A DNA stretch of 64,000 nucleotides, taken from assembly GCA_963170055.1 (NCBI GenBank), contig CAUJGJ010000371.1, positions 186,001-250,000 on the forward strand, in the 5' to 3' direction. The position numbers were made by a program, and so were the translations under genes. This DNA is from Halisarca cf. caerulea. Lineage: Eukaryota > Porifera > Demospongiae > Chondrillida > Halisarcidae. Shown piece by piece: positions 27,263-44,969 of the stretch. Numbering within the stretch: position 1 is the stretch's first letter; every line of letters begins with the position of its first letter. The notes under the pieces were generated by a model. That model had not been told where the DNA came from. It was given only the letters and a program-made list of their open reading frames with translations, and did no database searches.

Positions 27263-28300
27263 TTGTCACTTCTCTTGGAGCATCAGGTGTTAAGGCGACT
27301 CCTGTTAACGTAAAGTTGGCCAAAGACCTTTTTATATGGGGCTAGAATTCCATTGTCTGTCCAGCAAGGTGCTGTAGAACGTCTGCTGGTAGCCATTTTT
27401 GTACAATAGCCCACCTCTCACCATGGAAATTATGAACAGGTGAAATCCTCTAAATGTAGTGTCACAAATATTTTTGTGTTGAGCAGCAACTTTGCTGGGT
27501 GTAGTGGGTTTCATGGCAAGGGTTAGCACATCTAATGACATAATATTGCTATCCTTTTTGTTGTATTTTCTGTGTATTATTGTCTGGATAGTGGTCTGTT
27601 GATGGCTATGTAGTCTTGTAATGTGAGTCTTTGTTTATGCATTCATAATTTTATGCATGTATATGTGTGTATATAATATGTCTTGCATAGTATTTACTTT
27701 TGTTGTTGTTTACATTACTACTTTTGTTTTCAGACAAACTCAATACAAAATTATCATTGCAGATGGAGTCAAAAGGTGGCTACGGCAGCAGCTCAGGAGT
27801 ACCTAAAGAATTAACACCTAAGGGCATTGATGTAGGGGTGAGTTACTGTTCTTAAAGTGTGTTTGAATCTGCCTCTTAATGCTCTTACCCTTCTCTTTCA
27901 GGTCCGTCATAGAATGTGTCTTCAGCATGATTACATAGTAAATATTGTTATTGGAAGAACATTGTTAATGTTCTAAATATGCCCTAAATCGTTGTGTGGA
28001 CTGTATTCTATTGTAAACTAAACAGAGAGAACTTGTAAAATCCTTTAATTTTTCAGCATTGACCTGTGATGTGTCATGACTGTTACATACATCACGTGCT
28101 TATTAGACTTTGAATGGCAATGGTCTGAGTTAGTCTCGGAACCAGACCCACCACGCTCTGTGACAGCATATGTATGCAGTGTACGTATGTTCATCAAGTA
28201 TGGTATGCTGATGATGTCTCAACAACTTCCAAATTATGACACCTGAAACTCTGGTGGGACCAATATGCCAGCCATTTTATTCTTGCCTGAAAACTAGTTT
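27263..28300. other. Mostly non-coding stretch with one possible small exon pair
   Basis: Follows the minisatellite. The only coding-like signal is the small candidate described at 27763-27976. The rest is A-T-rich with no recognised repeat. Confidence 0.4.
27763..27976 (+). CDS. Possible two-exon micro-gene, hypothetical
   Basis: ATG at 27763 (after TTGCAG) encodes MESKGGYGSSSGVPKELTPK, then GIDVG to a good donor GTGAGT. An acceptor (CTTTCAG) near 27901 joins in phase to VRHRMCLQHDY and a stop at about 27976. That gives roughly 48 residues. No family recognised. It could be a terminal-exon remnant; confidence is low. Confidence 0.25.
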
Positions 28301-28466
28301 GGAGTTACCCCTTTTCTGAATTCAGCGCTATTGGAGCCGACAACCAATTGCAACATGACAACTACTCATAAAGGAAATGGCGAGGACAGTAGTTTCTATA
28401 CTGAAATATGACTTCTGTTTTTGCTTTAGCCATTCTGATTGGCTGCATGGTCTATTTTTGGCGCGC
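28301..28466 (-). repeat. Dispersed promoter-like repeat, copy 2
   Basis: Matches 23452-23608 along its length, with GGAGTTACCCCTTTTCTGAA, the CCAAT box (ATTGGCTG on +) and GGCGCGC all conserved. The TATA-like position reads TATAGAAA, weaker than in copy 1. Confidence 0.55.
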
Positions 28467-29295
28467 AATGCAACTTTCCTGTTTTTCAAGAATGAGCATC
28501 TGCATGGAGCGCAAAACTTGTGCACTGTGTAAAATGGTACACTGTTTGGTAGGTAGCAGCTGAAGGACAGACCCACAAAATTTGTTTCTACGAATATTTC
28601 CAACGTGGCCAACCACAAAAAATTGAGCACCAAAATATAAACATGAATGTTGCCTTTTGACAATTATTAACAGTGAAATATAATATAGGCTCATGCTTCT
28701 CATTGCCAGCCTCTCCATCCCTCACCTCGACTATGCTCTCACTGTATGCATGTGTGTATGTGTTTGTTCAGAACACGGATAAGAACATTGTCAATCACAG
28801 GTCAAAAACCACGTCAGCAGTTGTATTTGGGATGCTGTAGTGTTGAAATCATACGCATGCAAGTCAATCATGCTCAGTATAGTACAATTCTTCAAAATCA
28901 GTAAGTGGACAACATGCAGTTAAGTACATACACAATTCACATAAAAATAAACTACACAGTATCTATGCTACATTACAGTAAAGATCTGCATAAAGTTGTA
29001 ATGTCAGAGAGGTGTACTGTAAAGCTCAGCAGTGGGGTTAGCTATATACTCTCCATTCTGTCCGGCTACTTTGGGCCTCAACCCAAGAGAGCTTCTCAAG
29101 CTTGCATTTCTGTTTATTGACCGTAAACTTCCACCAGCTTGATAGTGAGCTGACACTCCTGTTGTGTTGTCCCAGTAACGTGTTGTGATACTGAACAGTT
29201 GAAAGGTAGAAAGTGGAACCTAACAAACTCACTTAATAGCAGAAACCTCTACAACAGATTGCTCTTTGTTGGGGCAGATAGATTCCTATGTGTAT
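28467..29295. other. Stretch without a recognisable gene
   Basis: Short frames on both strands (up to 111 codons) show no domain, signal peptide or consistent splice sites. I see nothing assignable. Confidence 0.45.
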
Positions 29296-29383
29296 ACAAT
29301 AACCTCTGGATAGAGGAAACCTCTCTTTAGCAAACTGTTTTTCAGGTCCCAAAGTGACCGCTATAGAGAGGTTCCCCTGTATA
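29296..29383. mobile_element. Pogo/Tigger-like MITE remnant
   Basis: The minus strand reads ACAGGGGAACCTCTCTATAG then CGGTCACTTTGGGACC, the familiar terminal sequence of pogo/Tigger-type elements, with a second GAAACCTCTCTTTAGCAAAC block inverted to it. A TA duplication is not clear. Confidence 0.45.
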
Positions 29384-29399
29384 ACACAAAACTCAAAAT

Positions 29400-31440
29400 A
29401 ATTCAAAGACAAGAAAAAAGCTCACAGTCGAGGTAGATTATTCGGTCATTGACGGGAATCACATACTAACACCAAATGTACAGCATTGACAAGAATAGGG
29501 AGGATAAGATCAGCATATAAGGTAAATGTTAAAAATGGCAAGATTCGTATGGTGATGTCATCGTTAACGGGTGCGGCGCAGAAGAAACAAACGATTAAGA
29601 TTACCATGAACCCGATAAACTACATAAGAAAGGAATGGAGCTCAAAAGAAGGTTTGTACTGCATTTTAAACATGAGCGAACATTACTTTGGCTGTGAAAC
29701 TATCGATGAAAGGAAGAATGTTGGAAATTTTGAACACAGATGCGATCTCAAGGCAATTTTGGACTTGACTGGTTTTAGAGCCTAAGAGGTCAATGCATGG
29801 CAAATTCAGAAACCAAAGCTACACGGGGCATTTACAACCACCCATGGCTCACTTGGATTGTGGGCGTGGCTTATTCTCGACATCACAAATTAGTGGCTGT
29901 TCTTGACGCATCATTGAGCAAATTTCAGATGATGTTTCGCGCACCAACAGAATGGGAGGAGATGACGACTTTGGCGACGGTGCGGTTATGTATTGGTGAA
30001 ACGTCATGAGAATGGCTGTTCTTCTGAGCTCGAAGAAACACCGGCTTTGCCGCGGGTTAATATTTCTTCTGATCTTTGTGCTTGCTGTTTTCATCAGTCC
30101 GGCATATGTCAAAATTTACGAAAATTGCTTGGAGAAAGTATTATAATCAGGTATTTCTTCACTGCATGCACATTTATCAACAATTTGTGCTTCTGGAAGG
30201 GCAGAAAAACAGGTTATTTTCCTATAACTTTCACTATGTTGGTTATAACTTGCTCCCCAAGATATTTTCATATGGTTCACTACTTTGTCCTTCTTTTGAT
30301 GTTAATTTCATGAAAATCCTCGATGATTTTACCCTGCAGCAAAGGCAAAGTTCGTTAAAACAGCATGTTTTCAGCGTTGTTTTTCTTCCTTTGAGAAGGA
30401 GTTACTGTTATACTTATAACTTCGTAGCAGCTAACATATGTGTAACTTTAATCTGATACACAGATTTAACTCCCATCTATTCGTATTTAGAAGAAAACGT
30501 CGAGTATATGTGCAACTTCCCACACTCACCCTTCAACACTGACCCACATCAACCCTTCAACACTGACCTACTGAAGGAAGGATACCTACTGTACAACAAG
30601 CAGAGTAAGTCAATGGCTACCTGTACTGCTGATATTTCTCTTTGTATCTTGGACGGCAACAACACCAGGCACATATCAGCAGAGCCACCAGTAGTACTAT
30701 CAATAGACAAACCACACCTCCAACCACACCTCCAATCAGAGCAATAGGCAGCGGATCCTACAAGAAACCAAAGGTATATTGTAATGTTGCAACTTGGCTT
30801 TTATTGGATGATGATGAAACGTCCTTGCATGCACCATGATTAAGGGTATGTTTACTCCTTCACTAAATATATAGTACAGCTGTGACTCTTACCTGGCCAC
30901 ATTTGTTGCCATAAAAGAAGATGGATTAATTAATCTTACAATGCACTGTGCACATTGGGTACACATTTCTACTGGCTGGATAGCAAGGGTTCAGGATTAT
31001 CAAAGGCCGGATTAAAGAGTCATGACTGTACAAACTAGATCTTTGAAAGGAGAGTAGACCGAGTGAAGGACAATCACTAGCAACAGACAGTACAGGTGAT
31101 GGGAAATGACTGACAAAGATCCTATGTTTAAATGGGGTAAACACGGCTGTGGAGTTTACAAGACCATCGCAGGGACATAGGAACACTCACACCAGTGAGG
31201 GGGCAGAAGATTCTAGATGTAGAGCATACAGCAATAACATGTAGACACATGTACATTGGGACCCTATTCACTAAAAGTGAGGGGGCCAAGGCCTCCCTGT
31301 CCCTCTTGCTTCCTACACAGTCCCATGCACAGATAGGCTATTATAGCCATGCAGATTAGCAAGATAGAAACAAAAATACCAGATCATCGTGGATCATTGC
31401 ATACTCTTCGTGGGACCATAGTAACTAAACATAAGCAAGT
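29400..31440. other. Largely unassigned region, possible degraded exons
   Basis: A 99-codon frame at 29486-29785 has no recognisable domain. At about 30490-30604 an acceptor-flanked stretch encodes MCNFPHSPFNTDPHQPFNTD up to donor AGTAAGT. A second stretch ending at 30770 (donor GTATAT) encodes a Thr/Pro-rich segment INRQTTPPTTPPIRAIGSG, but the two do not join in phase. This may be a decayed gene. Later exons of the minus-strand secreted protein at 31481 may also lie here but could not be located. Confidence 0.3.
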
Positions 31441-31480
31441 AGCCTGCCAATGGTGCAACACTACTACTATCCCATGTCAG

Positions 31481-31985
31481 TACTCACTGGAGTTGTGGAT
31501 GGTGTTGGGGTGGTAGCTAATGATGTTGTCACAAATGTGACTGGAGAGCTCTGCACGACACTTGACACGATCAGACTTGAGGAGGAGGAGGATGACAACA
31601 GAGTGCTAGTAGGGGGCTCTGAACTAAGGGAAACAAAACTTGTTGTGGCCACTGTTGACTGAAATGATACCATTGAAGAACTGGGTTCCAAGGGAGGTGG
31701 AGACGTAGTGAAGACATCACTGGTTACTAGTTCACTGGAAAGGGCTGAATCAGAAGGCGATACAACAATAGTGCTAGAAAGAGATTGAACAACATTGGAA
31801 GAAGATTGAGTGGAAATGATAGGGGCGAGGGTGGGCTCCATCGATGAAGGCATTAGCTCCGTCACCGATACATCAAACAATGACTCCGTTGAAGTCTGAG
31901 CCTTGCTCTGATGGTAGATTGAGGTGGAACAAAGGGCAACAAATAGAAATCGACAAATCTTTGAAAGCGTTTTCATTTTCTTCAT
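31481..31985 (-). CDS. Ser/Thr-rich secreted mucin-like protein, first exon
   Basis: ATG at 31985 begins MKKMKTLSKICRFLFVALCS, a signal peptide ending near residues 28-30 (QSKA). The following 135 residues are almost wholly Ser, Thr, Val and Pro with no cysteines, as in heavily O-glycosylated mucin-type or cell-surface stalk segments. The open frame runs to a stop at about 31467, but a good donor (CCA|GTGAGTAC) lies at 31480-31481, so this is probably exon 1 of a longer gene whose later exons I could not identify. It diverges from the sulfotransferase, with 246 bp between the start codons. The function is not known; similar low-complexity stalks occur in many unrelated surface proteins. Confidence 0.5.
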
Positions 31986-32231
31986 GTATGATGGCAGGAG
32001 TAAGCCGTTATAGTGATTTTAAGCACTTTCTCATCCGTCCTAACTACACGTAGATTGGAATCCTTATAGTCAGTCGAGTGTCAACACACGAACTGATATG
32101 GAACGAACCACAAGAATGTACCTATGTATGTGATTATCTATGGCCCAGGATTCGGGACACTTCCGACTTTTTACGGGACGGGCTTTCGACTGGCTGCGAA
32201 CGCTTAGAAACGGCGATAAACGTAACCATTC

Positions 32232-33245
32232 ATGGTGCGCCTGTCGAGAAAGAAGAGTGTTCTGTTTCTTCTGTGCTTGTTATCGTTTTTCTTGGTTTTA
32301 CGACTTAGGAATTACTACAGTGTACATAATGTAATTAATTCGTCTTCATCGACTGAATACCAAGTCAAGAAGGACGTCAAGAGTGGCCCTTTAAATTTGG
32401 ATGCGCACGCATCCTCTCAAACACCACAGAAACTGGTCTACAGTGAAGACAGGAAGGAATGCGCAAAATCCACATTTTCTGTTGTGGTTCTTATGAGAAT
32501 AGCTAAGTGTGCCAGTACGTCTTTAGTGGAGGTTGTAAATTCATTATCGAGAAGAAATAAGTTTATTTTTGTATTTAATAGAAGCGGTGCTTACAATTGG
32601 AATGAGCAGGAAATTAAGACTATATCGGAATTATGCGTTAGAGAGTTAGTTCGTGTCAGGGAGATGAGGGAATATGGATTTAAAGAACTTGTTCTCTATG
32701 CTCGCCACTTGTATTTCACTTCCTTTCAGAGTGTGGACTACACATACATTACTTTTGTGCGCGAGCCCATATCTCGAGTTGTGTCCTCTTATTCCTACTA
32801 CCATTTCAGCCGCAAACCAGGAATACGTCAGCTAATACCACGCAAGTATAGAGGGGAGACACTTCTCGATTGTGTGAGGTTCAACCATGACGGCTGTACT
32901 AGTAATCTAATGACAAAGTATTTTTGTGGTCATGACAAATTTTGTTCATCTGGGAGTGGAGAAGCTGTTGCGAAGGCAAAGGAGAACATGAAGAGGAAGT
33001 TTATTGTCATTGGAGTTGTGGAGATGATGAAACCATCCATGAACCTGCTTAAACTACGCATACCTGATGTATTTGAAGGTGCTGAGGACTACTTACCTGA
33101 GTCAAACATTGGTGAGAGCCATCTTAACATCACTGAAGAGGAACACCATATGATCAGGATCATGAATTTTGCTGATCTTGAGGTCTATCACTTTGCTATC
33201 CAATTGCTTCATAAACAACTCACCAGCTGTGGTTTGTTACCATAG
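32232..33245 (+). CDS. 2-O-sulfotransferase-like type II Golgi membrane enzyme
   Basis: An intronless frame of 337 residues. Residues about 9-26 form a single N-terminal hydrophobic anchor (LFLLCLLSFFLVLRL) after a basic MVRLSRKK, the type II Golgi topology. The 5'-phosphosulfate loop is RIAKCASTSL (89-98) and the 3'-phosphate motif is FVREPISRVVSSYSYY (175-190). YARHLYF (157-162) places a His where the catalytic His of heparan/uronyl 2-O-sulfotransferases lies, and MTKYFCGHDKFC (227-238) is also typical of that group. N-glycosylation sequons occur at NSS 36, NRS 116 and NIT 299. The family transfers sulfate from PAPS to uronic acids of heparan or dermatan/chondroitin chains; which one cannot be settled here. 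It is slightly shorter than human HS2ST or UST. Downstream it faces SDHA tail to tail. Confidence 0.82.
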   Translation: MVRLSRKKSVLFLLCLLSFFLVLRLRNYYSVHNVINSSSSTEYQVKKDVKSGPLNLDAHASSQTPQKLVYSEDRKECAKSTFSVVVLMRIAKCASTSLVEVVNSLSRRNKFIFVFNRSGAYNWNEQEIKTISELCVRELVRVREMREYGFKELVLYARHLYFTSFQSVDYTYITFVREPISRVVSSYSYYHFSRKPGIRQLIPRKYRGETLLDCVRFNHDGCTSNLMTKYFCGHDKFCSSGSGEAVAKAKENMKRKFIVIGVVEMMKPSMNLLKLRIPDVFEGAEDYLPESNIGESHLNITEEEHHMIRIMNFADLEVYHFAIQLLHKQLTSCGLLP

Positions 33246-33388
33246 CAACAGTTAACCACCTGTATTATATCCCTACTCCTGTAGTATTGCTCAGCCAAGC
33301 ATGTGCATGCACGCAAGCAGTCTGTACAGTGTATCAAGTATGTCTGTCTGAGATGCACTAGCTTTAACATGCACTGTCCTGTTCATAC

Positions 33389-33749
33389 TAGTCCTGGACG
33401 GTATTGGTAATTATAACTGGTTACTAATTGACAAATAGTCGGTATTAGTCGGTATATTTCAATATCATCCTCAAATATTGATTCCCAATTTTGATCCCTC
33501 AGTTATGTAACTCAGGGGCTTAGCACTATGTACTCAGGCCAATTGGAAGCCATAATTATATTGGACTTCTGGTGTTAGTCTTCCTTATTTTAACTTTACC
33601 ATTCATTGTTGTACTTGTTCTAGGAATACGCTGATAATCGATATATTGAATATTCGATATATTGACTATTCAAAATTGTAATTATTGTATTGTCGGTTTT
33701 GGATTAATATTAATATTGACTACTAGTATTGAAATATTGTCCAGGGCTA
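33389..33749. mobile_element. hAT-type MITE with 8-bp target duplication
   Basis: Ends are inverted TAGYCCTGGACRRTAT (left TAGTCCTGGACGGTAT, right TAGCCCTGGACAATAT). GTTCATAC flanks both sides exactly (33381-33388 and 33750-33757). 8-bp duplications and TAG-type ends are characteristic of hAT elements. 361 bp, no coding capacity, located between the sulfotransferase and SDHA 3' ends. Confidence 0.85.
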
Positions 33750-33866
33750 GTTCATACTATGCATGTCTGCCGCAATGGACTCAATGGCAAAGATACACAA
33801 CATTAGCAAAATGAGTATCTGAATGCACAGATAACAATAACAGTTGCTGCATGGCAGAACACTAAA

Positions 33867-40786
<6,920 letters not shown>

Positions 40787-41039
40787 CTACGAAGAAGAGA
40801 AAATCTTATGTAATTATTATAATCACATGAGAAAAGACAATCAGTCAGACATTACTTCTTTCCGTGTCACTTCGCCAGCTGTAATCAAACGAGAGCTATG
40901 AACATATCTACAAATAGTTCTTTGAAATAACTATAAATGGGATAAGCCATATCACAGACAATAAGTCGTAACTCCGAAATAGTCCCAACCTTATTGGCTT
41001 TCCTATAAATGGACGCCATTTTCCACAGCGATTTAGATC

Positions 41040-41400
41040 ACGTGCGCCCGATCAAGCCAACAACAACACTGGAAGACACCTACAGGAAGCGAGCAAGAGA
41101 AAAATGAGCTTATGACAGAAGAGTCATTGAAGTTGACAGAACGACCTTTACCCCTCTGGTGATGTCGGTAACAGGAAGTATGCCAAAGACATCGACCATC
41201 TTCTACAAGCGACTGGCTGCAATGCTAGCAGAGAAGAGCAACACTCCATACAGAAAGGTGACCAACCTCATCAGGTGCCAATTGAGCTTCTGCCTACTAC
41301 TTGCAGCGATTGTGTGTATTTGCGGCTCAAGATCAACAGCCACCAAATTGAGGAGTGAGCCGTACAATGTACAATGTGCCGCTGCAGGGCTTTGAACTTA
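41040..41400 (+). mobile_element. Retroelement-like ORF tail, copy 1
   Basis: The frame from 41108 to 41395 encodes AYDRRVIEVDRTTFTPLVMS, then KTSTIFYKRLAAMLAEKSN, PYRKV and IRCQLSFCLL. The order FTPLV, FYKRLA, LIRCQLSFCLLRAA is a conserved C-terminal tail in reverse-transcriptase-type proteins of many aquatic invertebrate mobile elements; I recall the pattern but cannot name the clade. A second, inverted copy is at 45152-45427. It lies just upstream of SDHA and is a fragment, not a host gene. Confidence 0.6.
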
Positions 41401-41770
41401 TATGTGGTGTTTAACCTCTATCAATGTGTAAATCACCTGCATGTCCATCACTAACTATATTCCACAACTCATCATATGTAGACCTACAGTGTATGATTGT
41501 TATGTAATAAATTATCGATGCTCTTTAAAAAAATAGATCACATTAATGGTGTGGGCGTCAAGCAACCTGTCAAGAGACAATCCAGCGTACTGTAGTCTGG
41601 CGACTGGCGCTAATACAGGCCTGTATGCAGGGTTCACAAGAGGCGGTTACATCATAGACACTCTATAGGGTTTCATGCAATGTACCCTGATACAATCACC
41701 TGCTTATGTCTCAGTACTATTGTAGAATCCTGATTTGATTGCCTTGAATAAATGAGAAAACATTTTTTTC
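41401..41770. other. Short intergenic stretch, nothing recognised
   Basis: Contains an A-rich tract at about 41527 after the retroelement-like fragment. No gene seen. Confidence 0.4.
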
Positions 41771-41776
41771 AATTCA

Positions 41777-42460
41777 ATGTCAGGTATCAGGTATCAGGTA
41801 TCAGGTATTCTTATTTAACCTGGGGAACCTTTAGCCAGAGGCTACTGTAAGTGGCACCCAGAAAAGAAAAGGGACAAAAGGCAAAAACAAAAACAACAAA
41901 GGGGGTGTACAAAGATTCAACAAAAAGAGTTCGAGGTTTGCATCATGATGAAATGATAATAGAATGAATAGATGAGCAAAAATTATAAATTTAGACATTA
42001 GTGAATGGACTAAATTCAATCTGTAATGAGATAAGATTATTGGTGCATGAGTATGAAAATAGTGTCTGATTGATGATATGTACGAAATCATATTGTCAAT
42101 GAGTTATTCATTTAAAAAGTGATTTTCACATAGTTTAGTGAACACCCGAAAGTCCGCACAGCATCGGATGTTATTTGGTAGTGAACGCCATAATGATGCA
42201 CCAACAAAACTAAATGCCTTCTGGCCAAGGGAAGTACGAAAACGTGGAAGTTTTAATTGTGAAGTAGAAGATGCTCGAGTATTATAATGAGAGGCTGGTG
42301 TGGAAAAAAGGTTGTTAAGATAAGTAGGTGATTGTAGAGATAAGCACTTATAAACAGTTTGGGCCAAGTGTACTTTTTGTCTAGCACTAAGAGTTGAAAT
42401 ACCTAATTCTTTACGAGCAGAAGAGGCAGAATAATCTCTACGTTTGCATGCGAAGGACAG
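41777..42460 (-). mobile_element. 5'-truncated LINE, C-terminal end of reverse-transcriptase ORF
   Basis: The minus-strand frame ending at about 42104 encodes RDYSASSARKELGISTLSAR, LAQTVYKCLSLQSPTYLNNLF, HYNTRASS, LPRFRTSLGQKAFSFVGASL and LPNNIR. This is the order seen after the RT domain in CR1/L2/jockey-type LINEs (YKCL..PTYL, H.TR, RT..G...F...G..LW..LP..IR). Downstream at 41780-41808 the element ends in tandem TCAGGTA units, as CR1/L2-like LINEs end in short microsatellites. It starts abruptly near 42460, so it is 5' truncated. Confidence 0.75.
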
Positions 42461-42479
42461 TTCTACAAGCGAAGTTTAA

Positions 42480-43264
42480 AAGCGTTTCTAACCGAAATGT
42501 CTGCACAAAAGGGGGCTCAGTCAAACCCCCTTGAACCCCCCCCCCCCCCTGTGTACAGGTCTCAGTGATATGATTTAACCGCAGCATCTTTTGCACAAGG
42601 AAAATTGTCCTGCTGTAGTTTGCAGAAGTATAAATACTTTATACTTTGAAGTATTTAGGGTATCTATGGTGGGAGGTGCTTCCACCAATAGTATTTATAT
42701 AATTTTATAGCTTGGACCAGGTCAATAGAAGGCTATTGTGTACATTGCTACAATTATTGTTTTTTTTATAAACTTTGTTATTATTTTAATATCAGCTGTC
42801 AATCAGTGTTTGAACTTTACCTGTAAAAATACCAAACTTTTGCATTTGAGAAGACGACCAATCAAGAAGAATTTGATGAAACTTCCAGTCCAGGCCTCAC
42901 TTGAGCTATTGTACACCAGCAGGACCCTCGAATCCCAAGATATTACCAATCTAATCACTCTATCTGCATTTATATATAACACTTTTTGTATTAAATTTTC
43001 TATATGGCTTGTGTTGCAATGACCTATACTAGATGTTTCTTTTTTCACTGATTGATTTTGCCGAAAAAACACATTGTAATAAGCACAATACCTCACAACT
43101 CTGGCCATGTTACACAGTTACTTTTGAGTGTCTATAATATAAGAAAGAAATGAATCTGGCAACCCCACCCACTGACTGGGCCTCGAGGCTACTAGGTATA
43201 GTGATATAGTCTCACATAACCATCATGCAGTCGCATAAGTCAAACAATTTCTGGCTCAGCTGTT

Positions 43265-43265
<1 letters not shown>
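42480..43265. other. Stretch without a recognisable gene
   Basis: Contains a C run at 42537-42549 and A-T-rich sequence. Overlapping frames at 42738-43108 on both strands lack any recognised domain. Confidence 0.4.
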
Positions 43266-43266
<1 letters not shown>

Positions 43267-43333
<67 letters not shown>

Positions 43334-43386
43334 GGCACACATACACATACATACAGTACATACATACATATAATATATACACAAAT

Positions 43387-43418
<32 letters not shown>

Positions 43419-43446
43419 CACACACACAGCACCACACACACACACC
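43267..43446 (+). repeat. (CA)n microsatellites
   Basis: Two CA tracts (43267-43330 and 43391-43446) separated by ACATACA-rich sequence. His/Thr and Cys/Val frames are artefacts. Confidence 0.97.
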
Positions 43447-43800
43447 AGGGTTCTATCTAGGATTTTTAAGGGGGGGGGGGGAACTTAAGCATTACAGTGC
43501 ATGACTGCCACGCAAAATATGCCTGTAGTTTTGACATATGTATTGTATATATATAGAAGGGGTTCTTTCAAGAAAATGATTGGGGGGGTAATTGGTAGAT
43601 ATGTACATGCATAGTGGTATCCTAGACAACTACATAACACATGCCAGTGCAGTGCATAATGCATGTAAGGAGGTGCAGATATGTATGTGGAATGTAGGGG
43701 TGCATACGTACTTAAACAGGCAGCATGCCCCCCTCAAATTTTAGTTTCTTATAAGGTTTCTTGCCTACCCTGTATATATTCATGTCTTTACGAATGCAAA
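43447..43800. mobile_element. Degenerate copy of the CAGGGTTYTATCTAGG element family
   Basis: Starts CAGGGTTCTATCTAGGAT directly at the end of a (CA)n tract, with a G run and internal sequence related to the elements at 51044-51543 and 63182-63450 (CATGCAGT..., GCATGC then CCCC, AAATTTTAGTTTC). No matching right terminus was found, so it is truncated. Confidence 0.5.
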
Positions 43801-44703
43801 GTTCACTTCAAACCTAATTTAAAAGTCGCTGGCAAGAATCGTGCAACAGGGACAAGCCAGCAGCTAGAGTGATTCTTTTTGAAAAGCTGCAAGCTGCAAG
43901 CTGCAAGCTCATCTCAGTCTGGATGATTTTGCATGTCTGGATGATGACCAGAAGACTGCAGCGAACAAGGTACATGTAGTACATGAGACAGCAAACAAGG
44001 TACATGTACATGAGACATATAATAAAATTAGTGTATGCAAAGAAAAAAAGGGTTAGGCTATAGCTAAAGATGTACAATCACTGATAGACATAAGATATTA
44101 TCACAATTCAATATAATTCTGTAACCAAACAGCACACATAGTTATGGGTGGGTGTGTTGCCACGTTGGAGAGTTGCAAGCAGTGAAGATATAGTAGCTCC
44201 CAGCAATTGCAGCTTTGGCAACTTCCATCAGGGTTGACCTGCACTGTCTAGGGGAGCTTTGGGGGGGGGGGGGGGGGGGGGGGGGGGGCTAGGGTTAGTT
44301 CTAGTCATCCAATCTAGATTGTGAGGATCTTCACGGCATAGCCTTGGGTTTCTAAATTGAGGCTAATAGTTGGTACAATGGTTTGTTCTCTTCCTGAGTT
44401 GAGCACTGACCAAACGGTAGAGTAGAGTTCCATGGCACAGTTAGCTCCAGGAGTCCTAGGGTGACTGATTTGCTGTCAATTGAGGCAGCACAATGTCTGG
44501 TCTGGCTGTTGTTATGGCTACCTCAGTAGGAACAGTGGCTGGTGGGGATTCTCGGATACTGTGATTGGGGATAGTTTATCCAGTGCTCATCAAACGGTCA
44601 GCCTATATACCAAGGTGATTGCTATGGGGATTGGAGAACAGTGCTTCTTTTCCTTATAACTGATTTCACAGAGCCACAGTTCTCCATTGGCTCTTCCTTC
44701 CTG
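43801..44703. other. Non-coding stretch with poly-G
   Basis: A 28-base G run lies at 44261-44288; GCTGCAA triplets repeat at about 43882-43910. No gene or recognisable domain. Confidence 0.45.
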
Positions 44704-44813
44704 GAGCACACCTAGTCTGACGTGGCCAGACCGAATTCCTCCATTTGCAGGAGGAATTCAGAACTCCTGCAAATGGAGGAATTCGGTCTGGCCACGTCAG
44801 ACTAGAGCACACC
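44704..44813. mobile_element. 92-bp perfect foldback MITE with 9-bp target duplication
   Basis: 44713-44753 and 44764-44804 are perfect 41-bp inverted repeats around a 10-bp loop. Ends begin TAGTCTGACGTGGCC. GAGCACACC flanks both sides (44704-44712 and 44805-44813). The terminal sequence resembles that of the 44979-45630 element (TAGTCTCGCGTAGCCC). 9-bp duplications with long inverted repeats point to Mutator-like (MULE) transposition. Confidence 0.88.
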
Positions 44814-44969
44814 AGCGCTGGAACAGAACAGAACGCCGACGCCAGCTTCAATCTTGAGCTTCGCCAGAGAAATCGTTCACAAAATGTGGTGCCCTGATTC
44901 TGGCATAGATACTCCAACTATGATTCTGGCAAGGGGACACGTAATGCTAAATGCGGTACATGTGATTCT

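Noticed and set aside
24946..27323. Long minus-strand frames with GENTPLNVERTHHSM-type repeats
   Set aside because: Produced by the 22/23-bp minisatellite; 23 x 3 keeps frames open. No flanking coding sequence or splice logic.
29486..29785. 99-codon plus-strand frame as a gene
   Set aside because: No recognisable domain, no supporting splice sites and a degenerate neighbourhood.
44666..44917. 83-codon minus-strand frame
   Set aside because: It crosses the 92-bp foldback element and has no domain.
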